From JAAUQA01 sp036351435 (GTDB lineage Bacteria > Pseudomonadota > Gammaproteobacteria > Competibacterales > Competibacteraceae), in assembly GCA_036351435.1 (NCBI GenBank), contig JAZBPA010000388.1:1-20007 (forward strand): a stretch of DNA of 20,007 nt, given 5' to 3'. The position numbers and the translations under genes were made by a program. The notes under the pieces were generated by a model, which saw only the letters and a program-made list of their open reading frames with translations, was not told the origin of the DNA and ran no database searches. How positions within the stretch are numbered: position 1 is the stretch's first letter; every line of letters begins with the position of its first letter. Below, one piece after another: positions 6,298 through 12,974 of the stretch.

Positions 6298-7263
6298 CTA
6301 CTGGCCCATGCGCTGGCGCAACAGCGCATCAAAATAGGTAATCGTATGCTGCAAGCCCGTTTCCAACGGAATGCTCGGTTGCCACTCCAGCTGATCCCTA
6401 GCTAGCCTGATATCCGGCTGGCGCTGTTTGGGATCATCTTCAGGCAACGGTTTATGAACCAGCTGAGAGCGTGAGCCGGTTAGCTTGATGATCGTCTCTG
6501 CCAACTCAATCATGGTGAATTCGCCGGGATTACCGAGATTGACCGGCCCGGTGAGTTCATCTGGACTGTTCATCAGTCGAACGAACCCCTCGATTAAATC
6601 GTCAACATAACAAAACGAACGGGTCTGGTTGCCATCACCGTAGATCGTGATTGGGTCGTTCTTCAGTGCCTGGACGATAAAATTCGAGACTACCCGCCCG
6701 TCATTCGGGTGCATTCGCGGGCCATAGGTATTGAATATACGCGCCACCTTGATTTTCAGCTGGTGCTGGCGGTGATAGTCAAAAAACAATGTTTCTGCGC
6801 AACGTTTGCCTTCGTCGTAGCAACTGCGGCTACCAACCGGATTCACATGTCCCCAATAATGCTCCGGTTGCGGGTGAATCTGGGGATCACCATACACTTC
6901 GCTGGTGGATGCCTGAAATATCTTGGCTTTTACTCGCTTGGCCAGACCCAACATATTGATCGCGCCGTGGACGCTGGTTTTGGTGGTCTGAACCGGGTCG
7001 AACTGATAGTGGATCGGAGATGCCGGGCAGGCAAGATTATAGATCTCATCAATTTCTACATAGAGCGAAAAAGTGACATCGTGTCGCATGAGCTCAAAGT
7101 GAGGATTATCCAATAAATGCAGGAGGTTATCCTTGGCTCCGGTAAAGAAATTGTCCACGCAGAGCACATCATGCCCATCGTTCAGCAACCGCTCACACAG
7201 ATGAGAGCCCAGAAAACCGGCGCCGCCGGTTACCAAAATCCGTTTTCTTTGATTAATACGCAT
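6298..7263 (-). CDS. uxs: UDP-glucuronate decarboxylase (UDP-xylose synthase)
   Basis: Oxidises and decarboxylates UDP-glucuronate to UDP-xylose in an NAD-dependent cycle. From ATG at 7263 it has 321 residues, typical for a bacterial soluble UXS without a membrane anchor. It shows VTGGAGFLGSHLCERL, the diagnostic YNLACPASPIHYQ, the catalytic SCYDEGKRCAE (Tyr and Lys), and ARIFNTYGPRM. YDEGKR separates it from RmlB and GalE relatives. It is 84 bp upstream of fcl and shares its direction. A frame upstream could add 20 residues, but these do not resemble the family. It makes xylose a second predicted unusual sugar of the polymer. Confidence 0.93.
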   Translation of the reverse strand: MRINQRKRILVTGGAGFLGSHLCERLLNDGHDVLCVDNFFTGAKDNLLHLLDNPHFELMRHDVTFSLYVEIDEIYNLACPASPIHYQFDPVQTTKTSVHGAINMLGLAKRVKAKIFQASTSEVYGDPQIHPQPEHYWGHVNPVGSRSCYDEGKRCAETLFFDYHRQHQLKIKVARIFNTYGPRMHPNDGRVVSNFIVQALKNDPITIYGDGNQTRSFCYVDDLIEGFVRLMNSPDELTGPVNLGNPGEFTMIELAETIIKLTGSRSQLVHKPLPEDDPKQRQPDIRLARDQLEWQPSIPLETGLQHTITYFDALLRQRMGQ

Positions 7264-7404
7264 GGAATTGCTCGGAGTCGTCCTCCATTGGTTTGCAATT
7301 GCCCTCTGGATAGAAATCTTCAAGGTCGTTGTGCATTAAATGATCCAACGCGCGGATAATCGGGGTTGCTGAAGTACGTTCAGCTCTATTTCGTACAGCA
7401 GTAT

Positions 7405-8112
7405 TTACAACGCTTTTAACTCGGTCGAATAGCCGTACGTTTCGATTCCTAGAGCTTCGGCGACTTTCTTGGCTCGGCTGTCGATCCACGGCGAAATGAC
7501 GATTAATCGGTCCGGTTTGCGCTGGTGAACCCGCTCGTAGTACTCGGCTTTGCGGCCGAATACATACATGCCAGCCTTATCCATTGAAGACTTGATTTCG
7601 CAGAGGATCAGCACGCCGTTTTTGACGATAACGTCTAACTCGACTTGGTCTGGGCGACCGAAAACAATCCCTTGATCGTCATATTCGTTAATCGTATGCA
7701 CTTGCACACCAAAACTTTTTTCGACAATCGCCGCCAGCCCATCGCGAAAGGCGTGCTCGGTTTGCATGCCCCAGCGTGCGCCTAATGCACCGATATTTTG
7801 TTCCTGCTTTGTCGCTATTGCCATAATCTCTTCATGGGTGCGTTTGAACTGTTCCCGCATTTGTGCGTTGTTTTCGTCCCACTTGCGGTTTTGCTCTTCC
7901 CACTTGTGTTCTTGGGCTTTCCACTTGCGGGTTTGTTCTTCCCGGTCGCGTTGTAATTCCGCCAACACACGGTCAAATCGGCTCTCGGTCTCGGTGCGAT
8001 CCGCGTACTGGTACCGGGTCAGATCTAAAATAAATTCACGCAGCGCGGGATCGTCCCGCAGCAAACCAGGCAGCTCTGTTTTGATGACCTCTTTTAAAGA
8101 TTCGGCGTTCAT
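7405..8112 (-). CDS. DUF3782-type coiled-coil PD-(D/E)XK nuclease-like protein
   Basis: A 235-residue protein, distinct from the two paralogues at 2146 and 3339. Residues 55-95 form a heptad-like helix with Trp every seventh position (RKW, HKW, RKW at 64, 71, 78). The C-terminal domain has an intact catalytic set: E119 or nearby in MQTEHAFRDG, D160 in VELDVIV and E172-x-K174 in LCEIKSS. It resembles the DUF3782 family, whose function is unknown. The ATG at 8112 follows GGGA. It is the first gene after the ops-like element and precedes the sugar-nucleotide genes, with 141 bp to uxs. Whether it takes part in glycan synthesis or merely hitchhikes cannot be told from sequence. Confidence 0.8.
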   Translation of the reverse strand: MNAESLKEVIKTELPGLLRDDPALREFILDLTRYQYADRTETESRFDRVLAELQRDREEQTRKWKAQEHKWEEQNRKWDENNAQMREQFKRTHEEIMAIATKQEQNIGALGARWGMQTEHAFRDGLAAIVEKSFGVQVHTINEYDDQGIVFGRPDQVELDVIVKNGVLILCEIKSSMDKAGMYVFGRKAEYYERVHQRKPDRLIVISPWIDSRAKKVAEALGIETYGYSTELKAL

Positions 8113-8260
8113 GCATTCCCGCTGAATTCATTGGTGTTTCTGCCAATCATGGCTTACAGACTGGTTGGGTTTGGTAATGACAAGGGTTCTTTGGTGCTGG
8201 AAGAGTTTCCGGGCGGACATCCGCGCTTTTACAAGCGAGTCCTGAAGTGCTGCTGCAGGT

Positions 8261-8272
8261 ACGCTACCGCCC
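8261..8272 (-). promoter_or_regulatory. ops-like RfaH recruitment element
   Basis: The minus strand reads GGGCGGTAGCGTACC. The ops element of E. coli is GGCGGTAGCGTG, so 11 of 12 positions match, with only the last base (A for G) different. A second GGTA lies 19 bases upstream (GCGGTATGTGATTCGTAGGG), echoing the two-part JUMPstart layout. The site lies in the gap between rfaH and the DUF3782 gene, about 150 bases before that gene's start codon. RfaH is known to bind this sequence in the nontemplate strand of paused RNA polymerase. Confidence 0.75.
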
Positions 8273-8352
8273 TACGAATCACATACCGCTTTTCGCATAA
8301 GGCGTTGGAAAACTGATTTTACTGGTTTATTTGCCAGACTAATAATACACGC

Positions 8353-8856
8353 TTAAGCCACAGGGGCTAGAGCATCTCTTGCAACAACCACTTCCCGTGA
8401 GCTGCCCAGTATCTCTAACAGGATAGCCGCCCGGTCTTCACCACGAGGTGCTTGGAAAATCCCTTGGAGGCCCGCAAACGATCCTGTTTCTATAACGACC
8501 GCTTCGCCTTGCTTAAATGTCCGCTCCGGTATCCCGATGAGCCCGCTTTGGGCATCAATAGCGGCTAATAAGTTTTCTATTAAGGGCTCGGGGACATCCG
8601 CGACCCGATCCCCGAAACGCACCAAACCAATCACCCCTTGAGTGGAGCGGATGGGCGAAATTCCGTCTCGAGCAAGATCAAGGTGAAGGAACATATAGCG
8701 CGGAAAAAACGCCTCAATGCGCTCTATCCGTTGACTTTTACGAATACGTTTTTGCTTAATAAGCGGCAAAAAACACTTAAATCCCTGCCGTTCCAGATGA
8801 TCCTTTGCGCGTAGCTCCTGACGAGGTTTGGTGTGAGCGACATACCATTTTTCCAT
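8353..8856 (-). CDS. rfaH: Transcription antitermination protein RfaH
   Basis: A specialised NusG paralogue of 167 residues that loads on RNA polymerase paused at ops sites and suppresses Rho-dependent termination in long polysaccharide operons, while recruiting ribosomes through its C-terminal domain. The N-terminal domain has KWYVAHTKPRQELRAKDHLERQ, then FFPRYMFL and RSTQGVIGLVRFG. The C-terminal domain has GSFAGLQGIFQAPRGEDR. Aligned from memory with E. coli RfaH, Glu48 and the Arg that pairs with it across the domain interface (here Arg142) are both kept, as is the interface Phe (here Phe134). That favours RfaH over a generic NusG. It is transcribed toward the glycan genes, and an ops-like site follows 80 bp after its stop. 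Confidence 0.92.
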   Translation of the reverse strand: MEKWYVAHTKPRQELRAKDHLERQGFKCFLPLIKQKRIRKSQRIERIEAFFPRYMFLHLDLARDGISPIRSTQGVIGLVRFGDRVADVPEPLIENLLAAIDAQSGLIGIPERTFKQGEAVVIETGSFAGLQGIFQAPRGEDRAAILLEILGSSREVVVARDALAPVA

Positions 8857-8972
8857 GACAGTTAAATTTCCTAGTTCACTTTAACACTGACAGTGCTTGA
8901 TTGACTTTCCGGAAGAGAATACTACCCAGTCAGAATGACTCATGGCAAGTCGAGGAGTTGCCCGCCTCACAG

Positions 8973-10478
8973 TCAACGCATACTCCGATCTAACGCCCGA
9001 TAACTAATCGCTTCAGTCAAATGAAGGGTCTGAATCGAGTCGCTACCGGCCAAATCGGCAATGGTGCGTGAAACCTTGAGAATACGGTGATAAGCCCGAG
9101 GCGACAGCCCCAAACGTTCTAAGGCTTTTTCCAGTAACTGGTAATCTTGGTCTTGCAACGCACAATCACGCTCAATATCCCGAGGGGCCAGTAAGTTATT
9201 GGTTTTGCCGGCTCGTTGCTGTTGTCGGATGCGCGCCGCCTCAATGCGTTCGCGCACTACTGCACTCGATTCTTCCGCAGATTTACCACGTAGTAGCTTA
9301 TGCGCTAATCGTGGCACCTCAATTTGCATATCGATCCGATCCAGCAGCGGTCCAGATACTCGCGCACGATAACGTCTTACCTGCTCAGGACTACAGTCAC
9401 AGGTACGTTCCGGATCACCGAGATAACCACACGGGCAGGGGTTCATCGCGGCTATCAATTGAAAACGGGCCGGAAATTCCGCCTGCCGAGCGGCTCTGGA
9501 AATGGTGATTCGGCCCGATTCTAGGGGTTCTCGCAATACTTCCAACCCCCGGCGGTTGAATTCGGTTAATTCATCTAAAAACAACACACCGTGATGCGCC
9601 AAAGAAATCTCGCCCGGTCGGGGCTGACTTCCGCCACCTACCAGAGCTACTCCAGAGGCAGTATGGTGTGGGGTGCGAAACGGTCGTTGACGCCACTGGT
9701 GCAGCGCAAAGCCTTGCACGCTCACTGATGCGACAGCCGCTGCTTCAATCGCTTCCGTTTCTTCCATGGGTGGCAGAATACCCGGCAACCGGCTGGCCAG
9801 CATGGTTTTACCGGTGCCCGGTGGACCAATCAACAGCAGATTATGCCCGCCGGCAGCAGCTATTTCCAGCGCTCGCTTGGCATGGTGCTGACCGCGTACT
9901 TCGGCTAGATCCGGCGGGGCAATTTGTTGCTCTGTGATGGGTTGGGTTACCTGAGGTTGGAGCGTGGCTCCAGATTTTAGATGGGCGCAGACCTCCAATA
10001 GATGCGCGGCACCAAACACGGTGAGATTTCCCACCAACGCCGCTTCGTCGGCATTGGCTTGCGGGGTTAATAAAGCCCGCTCAGCGTTGCGGCAGGCCAA
10101 GGCGGCAGGCAATACGCCGCGTATGCTGCGCAGCTCCCCTCCCAGCGCCAATTCACCCAATAGCTCGTAATCGGCTAACGATGTTGCAGGGATTTGTCCA
10201 GATGCCGCCAAAATGCCGAGAGCAATAGGCAAATCGAAGCGCCCGCCTTCCTTGGGTAAATCAGCGGGCGCCAGATTAATCGTGATACGCCGGGCAGGAA
10301 ATTCGAACTGGCTGTTGAGAATCGCGCCTCGTACCCGATCCTTGCTCTCCTTGACCGCTGCTTCCGGCAAACCGACAATGGATAATCCCGGCAGGCCGTT
10401 GGATAAATGGACTTCTACGCTGACCAGTGGTGCATCGATACCGACTTGTGCCCTGCTGTAAACAATCGCTAGCGACAT
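8973..10478 (-). CDS. comM: YifB/ComM family AAA+ helicase
   Basis: A 501-residue protein of the Mg-chelatase-like family. ComM is known as a hexameric branch-migration helicase that extends strand exchange during natural transformation. It has an N-terminal Lon-protease-like domain (residues 1-170, SLAIVYSRAQVGIDAPLV), then an AAA+ domain with Walker A GPPGTGKT at 218-225 and Walker B GVLFLDEL at about 297-304. The Cys-rich insert NPCPCGYLGDPERTCDC, sensor regions and an RRYRARVSGPLLDRID segment follow. The ATG at 10478 follows AGGAGG. Its neighbour ubiK and the nitrogen genes beyond repeat an arrangement I recall from Pseudomonas. Full length and apparently intact. Confidence 0.95.
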   Translation of the reverse strand: MSLAIVYSRAQVGIDAPLVSVEVHLSNGLPGLSIVGLPEAAVKESKDRVRGAILNSQFEFPARRITINLAPADLPKEGGRFDLPIALGILAASGQIPATSLADYELLGELALGGELRSIRGVLPAALACRNAERALLTPQANADEAALVGNLTVFGAAHLLEVCAHLKSGATLQPQVTQPITEQQIAPPDLAEVRGQHHAKRALEIAAAGGHNLLLIGPPGTGKTMLASRLPGILPPMEETEAIEAAAVASVSVQGFALHQWRQRPFRTPHHTASGVALVGGGSQPRPGEISLAHHGVLFLDELTEFNRRGLEVLREPLESGRITISRAARQAEFPARFQLIAAMNPCPCGYLGDPERTCDCSPEQVRRYRARVSGPLLDRIDMQIEVPRLAHKLLRGKSAEESSAVVRERIEAARIRQQQRAGKTNNLLAPRDIERDCALQDQDYQLLEKALERLGLSPRAYHRILKVSRTIADLAGSDSIQTLHLTEAISYRALDRSMR

Positions 10479-10618
10479 GGTTCCCTCCTAAACGCGTTCC
10501 CGGTAACGAACCCACACAGAGTGACAAACCAACTACGCCCTATTTTAGGGCTTTGCCGATAACTCACAGAATTGGACCTGATGATGCTTGGGGTAGCAAC
10601 AGTGATTATTGTCGCCTG

Positions 10619-10909
10619 CTAAGCCGCTGTATCCGGTGGATTGGCAGACGATTTACCCCGACGAGTCTGCAACTGATCTTCTAATGATGCTACCTGTTTT
10701 TCCAGATTTTCCAGTTTGGTGCGAGTGCGGGCTAACACCGCTTGCTGGACATCAAATTCTTCGCGGGTGACCAAATCCATCTTGGCAAAGGTAGCTTGTA
10801 ATACCGCATGGAAATTCTTCTCCATATCGGTCTGTAACTGCCGGACGCTGGCAGGCACTATTTCCGTAAACCGTTTGGAGAGCTCGTCGAGAATTTTCGG
10901 GTCAATCAT
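10619..10909 (-). CDS. ubiK: Ubiquinone biosynthesis accessory factor UbiK
   Basis: A 96-residue BMFP-family (YqiC-like) protein. UbiK is known to bind UbiJ and lipid and to help the soluble Ubi complex in aerobic ubiquinone synthesis. The start MIDPKILDELSKRF, the helix with VREEFDVQ-like text (LVTREEFDVQQAVLARTR) and the C-terminal coiled coil KLENLEKQVASLEDQL are diagnostic. I choose ATG at 10909, seven codons inside the longest frame, because GGAG sits seven bases before it. The Ala/Pro-rich tail is ordinary. It is codirectional with comM across 140 bp, and divergent from glnK. Confidence 0.92.
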   Translation of the reverse strand: MIDPKILDELSKRFTEIVPASVRQLQTDMEKNFHAVLQATFAKMDLVTREEFDVQQAVLARTRTKLENLEKQVASLEDQLQTRRGKSSANPPDTAA

Positions 10910-10982
10910 CTTGTTACTCCGCAAATGCATGTTGCAGCTAGTTTAGCGGGGTTTAATCGAGTCTGGGAACTAAACCCTGAAT

Positions 10983-10999
10983 TGCACTGTATTGGTGCG
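10983..10999 (+). promoter_or_regulatory. NtrC-type upstream activator site
   Basis: TGCACTGTATTGGTGCG fits the NtrC consensus GCACY-N5-GGTGCA except for the final base. Its centre lies about 130 bp before the start site predicted from the sigma-54 element at 11097, within the usual enhancer range. Confidence 0.6.
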
Positions 11000-11016
11000 C
11001 GCTGCCTTTTGGTGCA
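11000..11016 (+). promoter_or_regulatory. Degenerate second NtrC half-site
   Basis: GGTGCA at 11011-11016 is a perfect right half-site, but the left half (GCTGC) is poor. The centre-to-centre distance from the first site is about 17 bp, which is not a whole number of helical turns, so this could be chance. Confidence 0.35.
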
Positions 11017-11096
11017 CGCTGCTCGGCATATCTTGGTATCCTCACAACTCGCGTTGATCCCCGCCAGTCGCCTGTTTCCAAAAATATTTTGTGATG

Positions 11097-11112
11097 TGGC
11101 ATGGGCCATGCT
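11097..11112 (+). promoter_or_regulatory. Sigma-54 promoter-like element for glnK
   Basis: TGGCATGGGCCATGCT has the invariant GG and GC at the exact sigma-54 spacing (consensus TGGCACG-N4-TTGC). The predicted start is near 11123, giving a leader of about 124 bases before glnK. It lies downstream of the NtrC-like site, as nitrogen-regulated promoters do. Confidence 0.6.
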
Positions 11113-11181
11113 TAGGGTTTGTTTGTCTGATTCCGGCAGTCCCATCCGGCCATTAATGCAACCTAAATTCAGGAGTTCACG

Positions 11182-11250
11182 ATGAACAAGACGGCCCAAC
11201 CGGTCCTCGTCATCACGGGGACTTTTCCACCGAGGAGAGTTTCGTCATGA
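11182..11250 (+). CDS. 22-residue leader ORF overlapping glnK start
   Basis: ATG at 11182 is preceded by AGGAG with seven-base spacing. It opens a 22-codon frame (MNKTAQPVLVITG then TFPPRRVSS) whose TGA overlaps the glnK ATG as ATGA. Such an overlap often couples translation of the second frame to the first. I recognise no family. It sits in the untranslated leader expected from the sigma-54 promoter. It could be a real leader peptide or a chance frame. Confidence 0.4.
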   Translation: MNKTAQPVLVITGTFPPRRVSS

Positions 11251-11585
11251 AGATGATCACCGCGATTATCAAGCCTTTCAAACTGGATGATGTACGCGAG
11301 TCGCTGACCGAAGTCGGCGTCCAGGGCATCACCGTCACTGAAGTCAAGGGATTTGGTCGTCAGAAAGGCCACACCGAACTGTATCGAGGTGCGGAATACG
11401 TGGTGGATTTTCTTCCCAAGGTCAAGATTGAAGTCGGTGTGGACGACAGCTTGGCGGAGCGGGTCATTGAGACGATTTCCAAAGCTGCTAACACCGGCAA
11501 AATCGGTGACGGCAAAGTGTTCGTGTCCGAAATGGCACAGGCTATTCGTATTCGCACGGGCGAATCCGGCCCCGAAGCGTTATAG
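11247..11585 (+). CDS. glnK: P-II nitrogen regulatory protein GlnK (first copy)
   Basis: A 112-residue trimeric signal protein that binds ATP, ADP and 2-oxoglutarate and, when deuridylylated, plugs the ammonium channel AmtB. Visible family marks are MKMITAIIKPFKLDDVRESL, the T-loop with GHTELYRGAEYVVDF including the uridylylation site Tyr51, and TGKIGDGKVF. Residues 3 and 5 (Met, Thr) and the amtB neighbour fit GlnK better than GlnB, which usually has Lys3 and Asp5. The RBS is GAGGAGAG, eight bases before ATG. It is the first gene of the nitrogen block, 27 bp before the first amtB. Confidence 0.95.
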   Translation: MKMITAIIKPFKLDDVRESLTEVGVQGITVTEVKGFGRQKGHTELYRGAEYVVDFLPKVKIEVGVDDSLAERVIETISKAANTGKIGDGKVFVSEMAQAIRIRTGESGPEAL

Positions 11586-11612
11586 CCCAACGATTGTTTT
11601 GAGAGGTGCGAT

Positions 11613-12866
11613 GTGGAACAAATTTTAGAAGTTAAATACGCGCTGGATACGTTTTATTTGTTGATGACCGGCGCTTTGGTGATGTGGATGGCAGCCGGCT
11701 TTGCCATGCTGGAAGCGGGCTTGGTTAGAACGAAGAACACAGCAGAAATTCTTACCAAAAACGTGTCGTTATTTGCAGTCGCTTGCATTATGTATCTATT
11801 GGTCGGGTACAACATTATGTATCCCGGTGAGGCGCTTAATGCCTATTTCCCCGGCATTGGCTTTTTAATCGGTGAGGACAATACGGCTGAGATGGTCATT
11901 GCCGGTGGCGACGATGCGCCGGTTTATGCGGATATGGCCGACTTTTTCTTCCAGGTGGTGTTCGTAGCCACAGCCATGTCGATTGTCTCCGGTGCTGTGG
12001 CTGAACGGATGCGCTTGTGGGCCTTTTTGTGTTTCGCCGTAGTCCTAACCGGGTTCATTTATCCGATACAAGGGTATTGGAAATGGGGTGGCGGTTTTCT
12101 TGATCAGTTGGGCTTTCTGGATTTCGCCGGTTCCGGCGTAGTGCATCTGTGCGGTGGTACCGCGGCTTTGGCTGGTGTGTTGTTGCTCGGCCCCCGGCTC
12201 GGCAAATACGGTAAAAATGGCTCAATCAACCCGATTCCCGGCGCGAATCTGCCGATGGCCACCTTGGGCACATTTATCCTGTGGTTGGGTTGGTTCGGTT
12301 TCAATGGCGGCTCCCAGCTGGCGGTTTCCAATGTCGAGAATGCCAACGCGGTTGCAATGGTGTTCGTGAATACCAACACTGCTGCTGCCGGTGGTTTGGT
12401 CGCCGCCATGATCACTGCCCGGTTATTATTCGGCAAGGCTGATCTCACCATGGTTTTGAACGGCGCGTTAGCCGGTTTGGTTGCGATTACTGCTGAACCG
12501 TTGACGCCTAGCCCCGGCTTGGCAACCATCATCGGTATGGTTGGTGGTGTATTAGTGGTGTTCTCTATCATTACCTTGGACAAGTTGCGGATTGATGACC
12601 CAGTCGGCGCTATCTCGGTACATGGGGTTTGTGGCATGTGGGGCTTATTGGCGGTGTTGCTGTCCAATCCCGATGCTACGTTTATCGCTCAGTTGACCGG
12701 TTTAGCCGCAATCTTCGTCTTCGTCTTTGTCGCTAGCTTGATCATCTGGACTATCCTGAAATTTACTATGGGTATCCGGGTCAGCGAGGAAGAAGAACTG
12801 GAAGGTACCGATTTGGGCGAATGTGGCGTGGAAGCCTACCCTGAATTTACCGGCACCCAAAGTTAA
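11613..12866 (+). CDS. amtB: Ammonium transporter, Amt family (first copy)
   Basis: Inner-membrane channel that conducts ammonium or ammonia as a trimer. It has 417 residues and about eleven membrane segments, starting close to the N-terminus with no cleavable signal peptide. The twin pore histidines are His178 (GSGVVHLCGG) and His337 (ISVHGVCGMWG). The C-terminal cytoplasmic tail GIRVSEEEELEGTDLGECG is the regulatory segment contacted by GlnK. The start is GTG at 11613 after GAGAGG; an ATG two bases earlier is out of frame and closes after five codons. It differs clearly from the second channel (no signal peptide, different periplasmic loops), so it is a divergent paralogue and not a recent duplicate. 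Confidence 0.94.
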   Translation: MEQILEVKYALDTFYLLMTGALVMWMAAGFAMLEAGLVRTKNTAEILTKNVSLFAVACIMYLLVGYNIMYPGEALNAYFPGIGFLIGEDNTAEMVIAGGDDAPVYADMADFFFQVVFVATAMSIVSGAVAERMRLWAFLCFAVVLTGFIYPIQGYWKWGGGFLDQLGFLDFAGSGVVHLCGGTAALAGVLLLGPRLGKYGKNGSINPIPGANLPMATLGTFILWLGWFGFNGGSQLAVSNVENANAVAMVFVNTNTAAAGGLVAAMITARLLFGKADLTMVLNGALAGLVAITAEPLTPSPGLATIIGMVGGVLVVFSIITLDKLRIDDPVGAISVHGVCGMWGLLAVLLSNPDATFIAQLTGLAAIFVFVFVASLIIWTILKFTMGIRVSEEEELEGTDLGECGVEAYPEFTGTQS

Positions 12867-12878
12867 CTCAATGTCTTA

Positions 12879-12903
12879 AACAGCGGGTGCGGAGCCCGCT
12901 GTT
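12879..12903 (+). terminator. Stem-loop between the two ammonium transporters
   Basis: AACAGCGGG and CCCGCTGTT form a perfect nine-pair stem around a seven-base loop, 13 bases after the amtB stop. The run that follows (GCTTTACC) is a poor U-tract. It may attenuate read-through or stabilise the glnK-amtB message, and need not stop transcription fully. Confidence 0.5.
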
Positions 12904-12974
12904 GCTTTACCCCAAGGATGATCAATTCAATACTGTTCCCTATTCCAAGGGAAAGACAACATGGAATAACGATA

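Noticed and set aside
12104..12667. 187-codon minus-strand frame inside amtB
   Set aside because: Antisense shadow of the first ammonium transporter; composition is the mirror of membrane segments.
12891..12906. Possible sigma-54 element before the second amtB
   Set aside because: TTGC is present but the GG is one base out of the required spacing, and the sequence overlaps the stem-loop.
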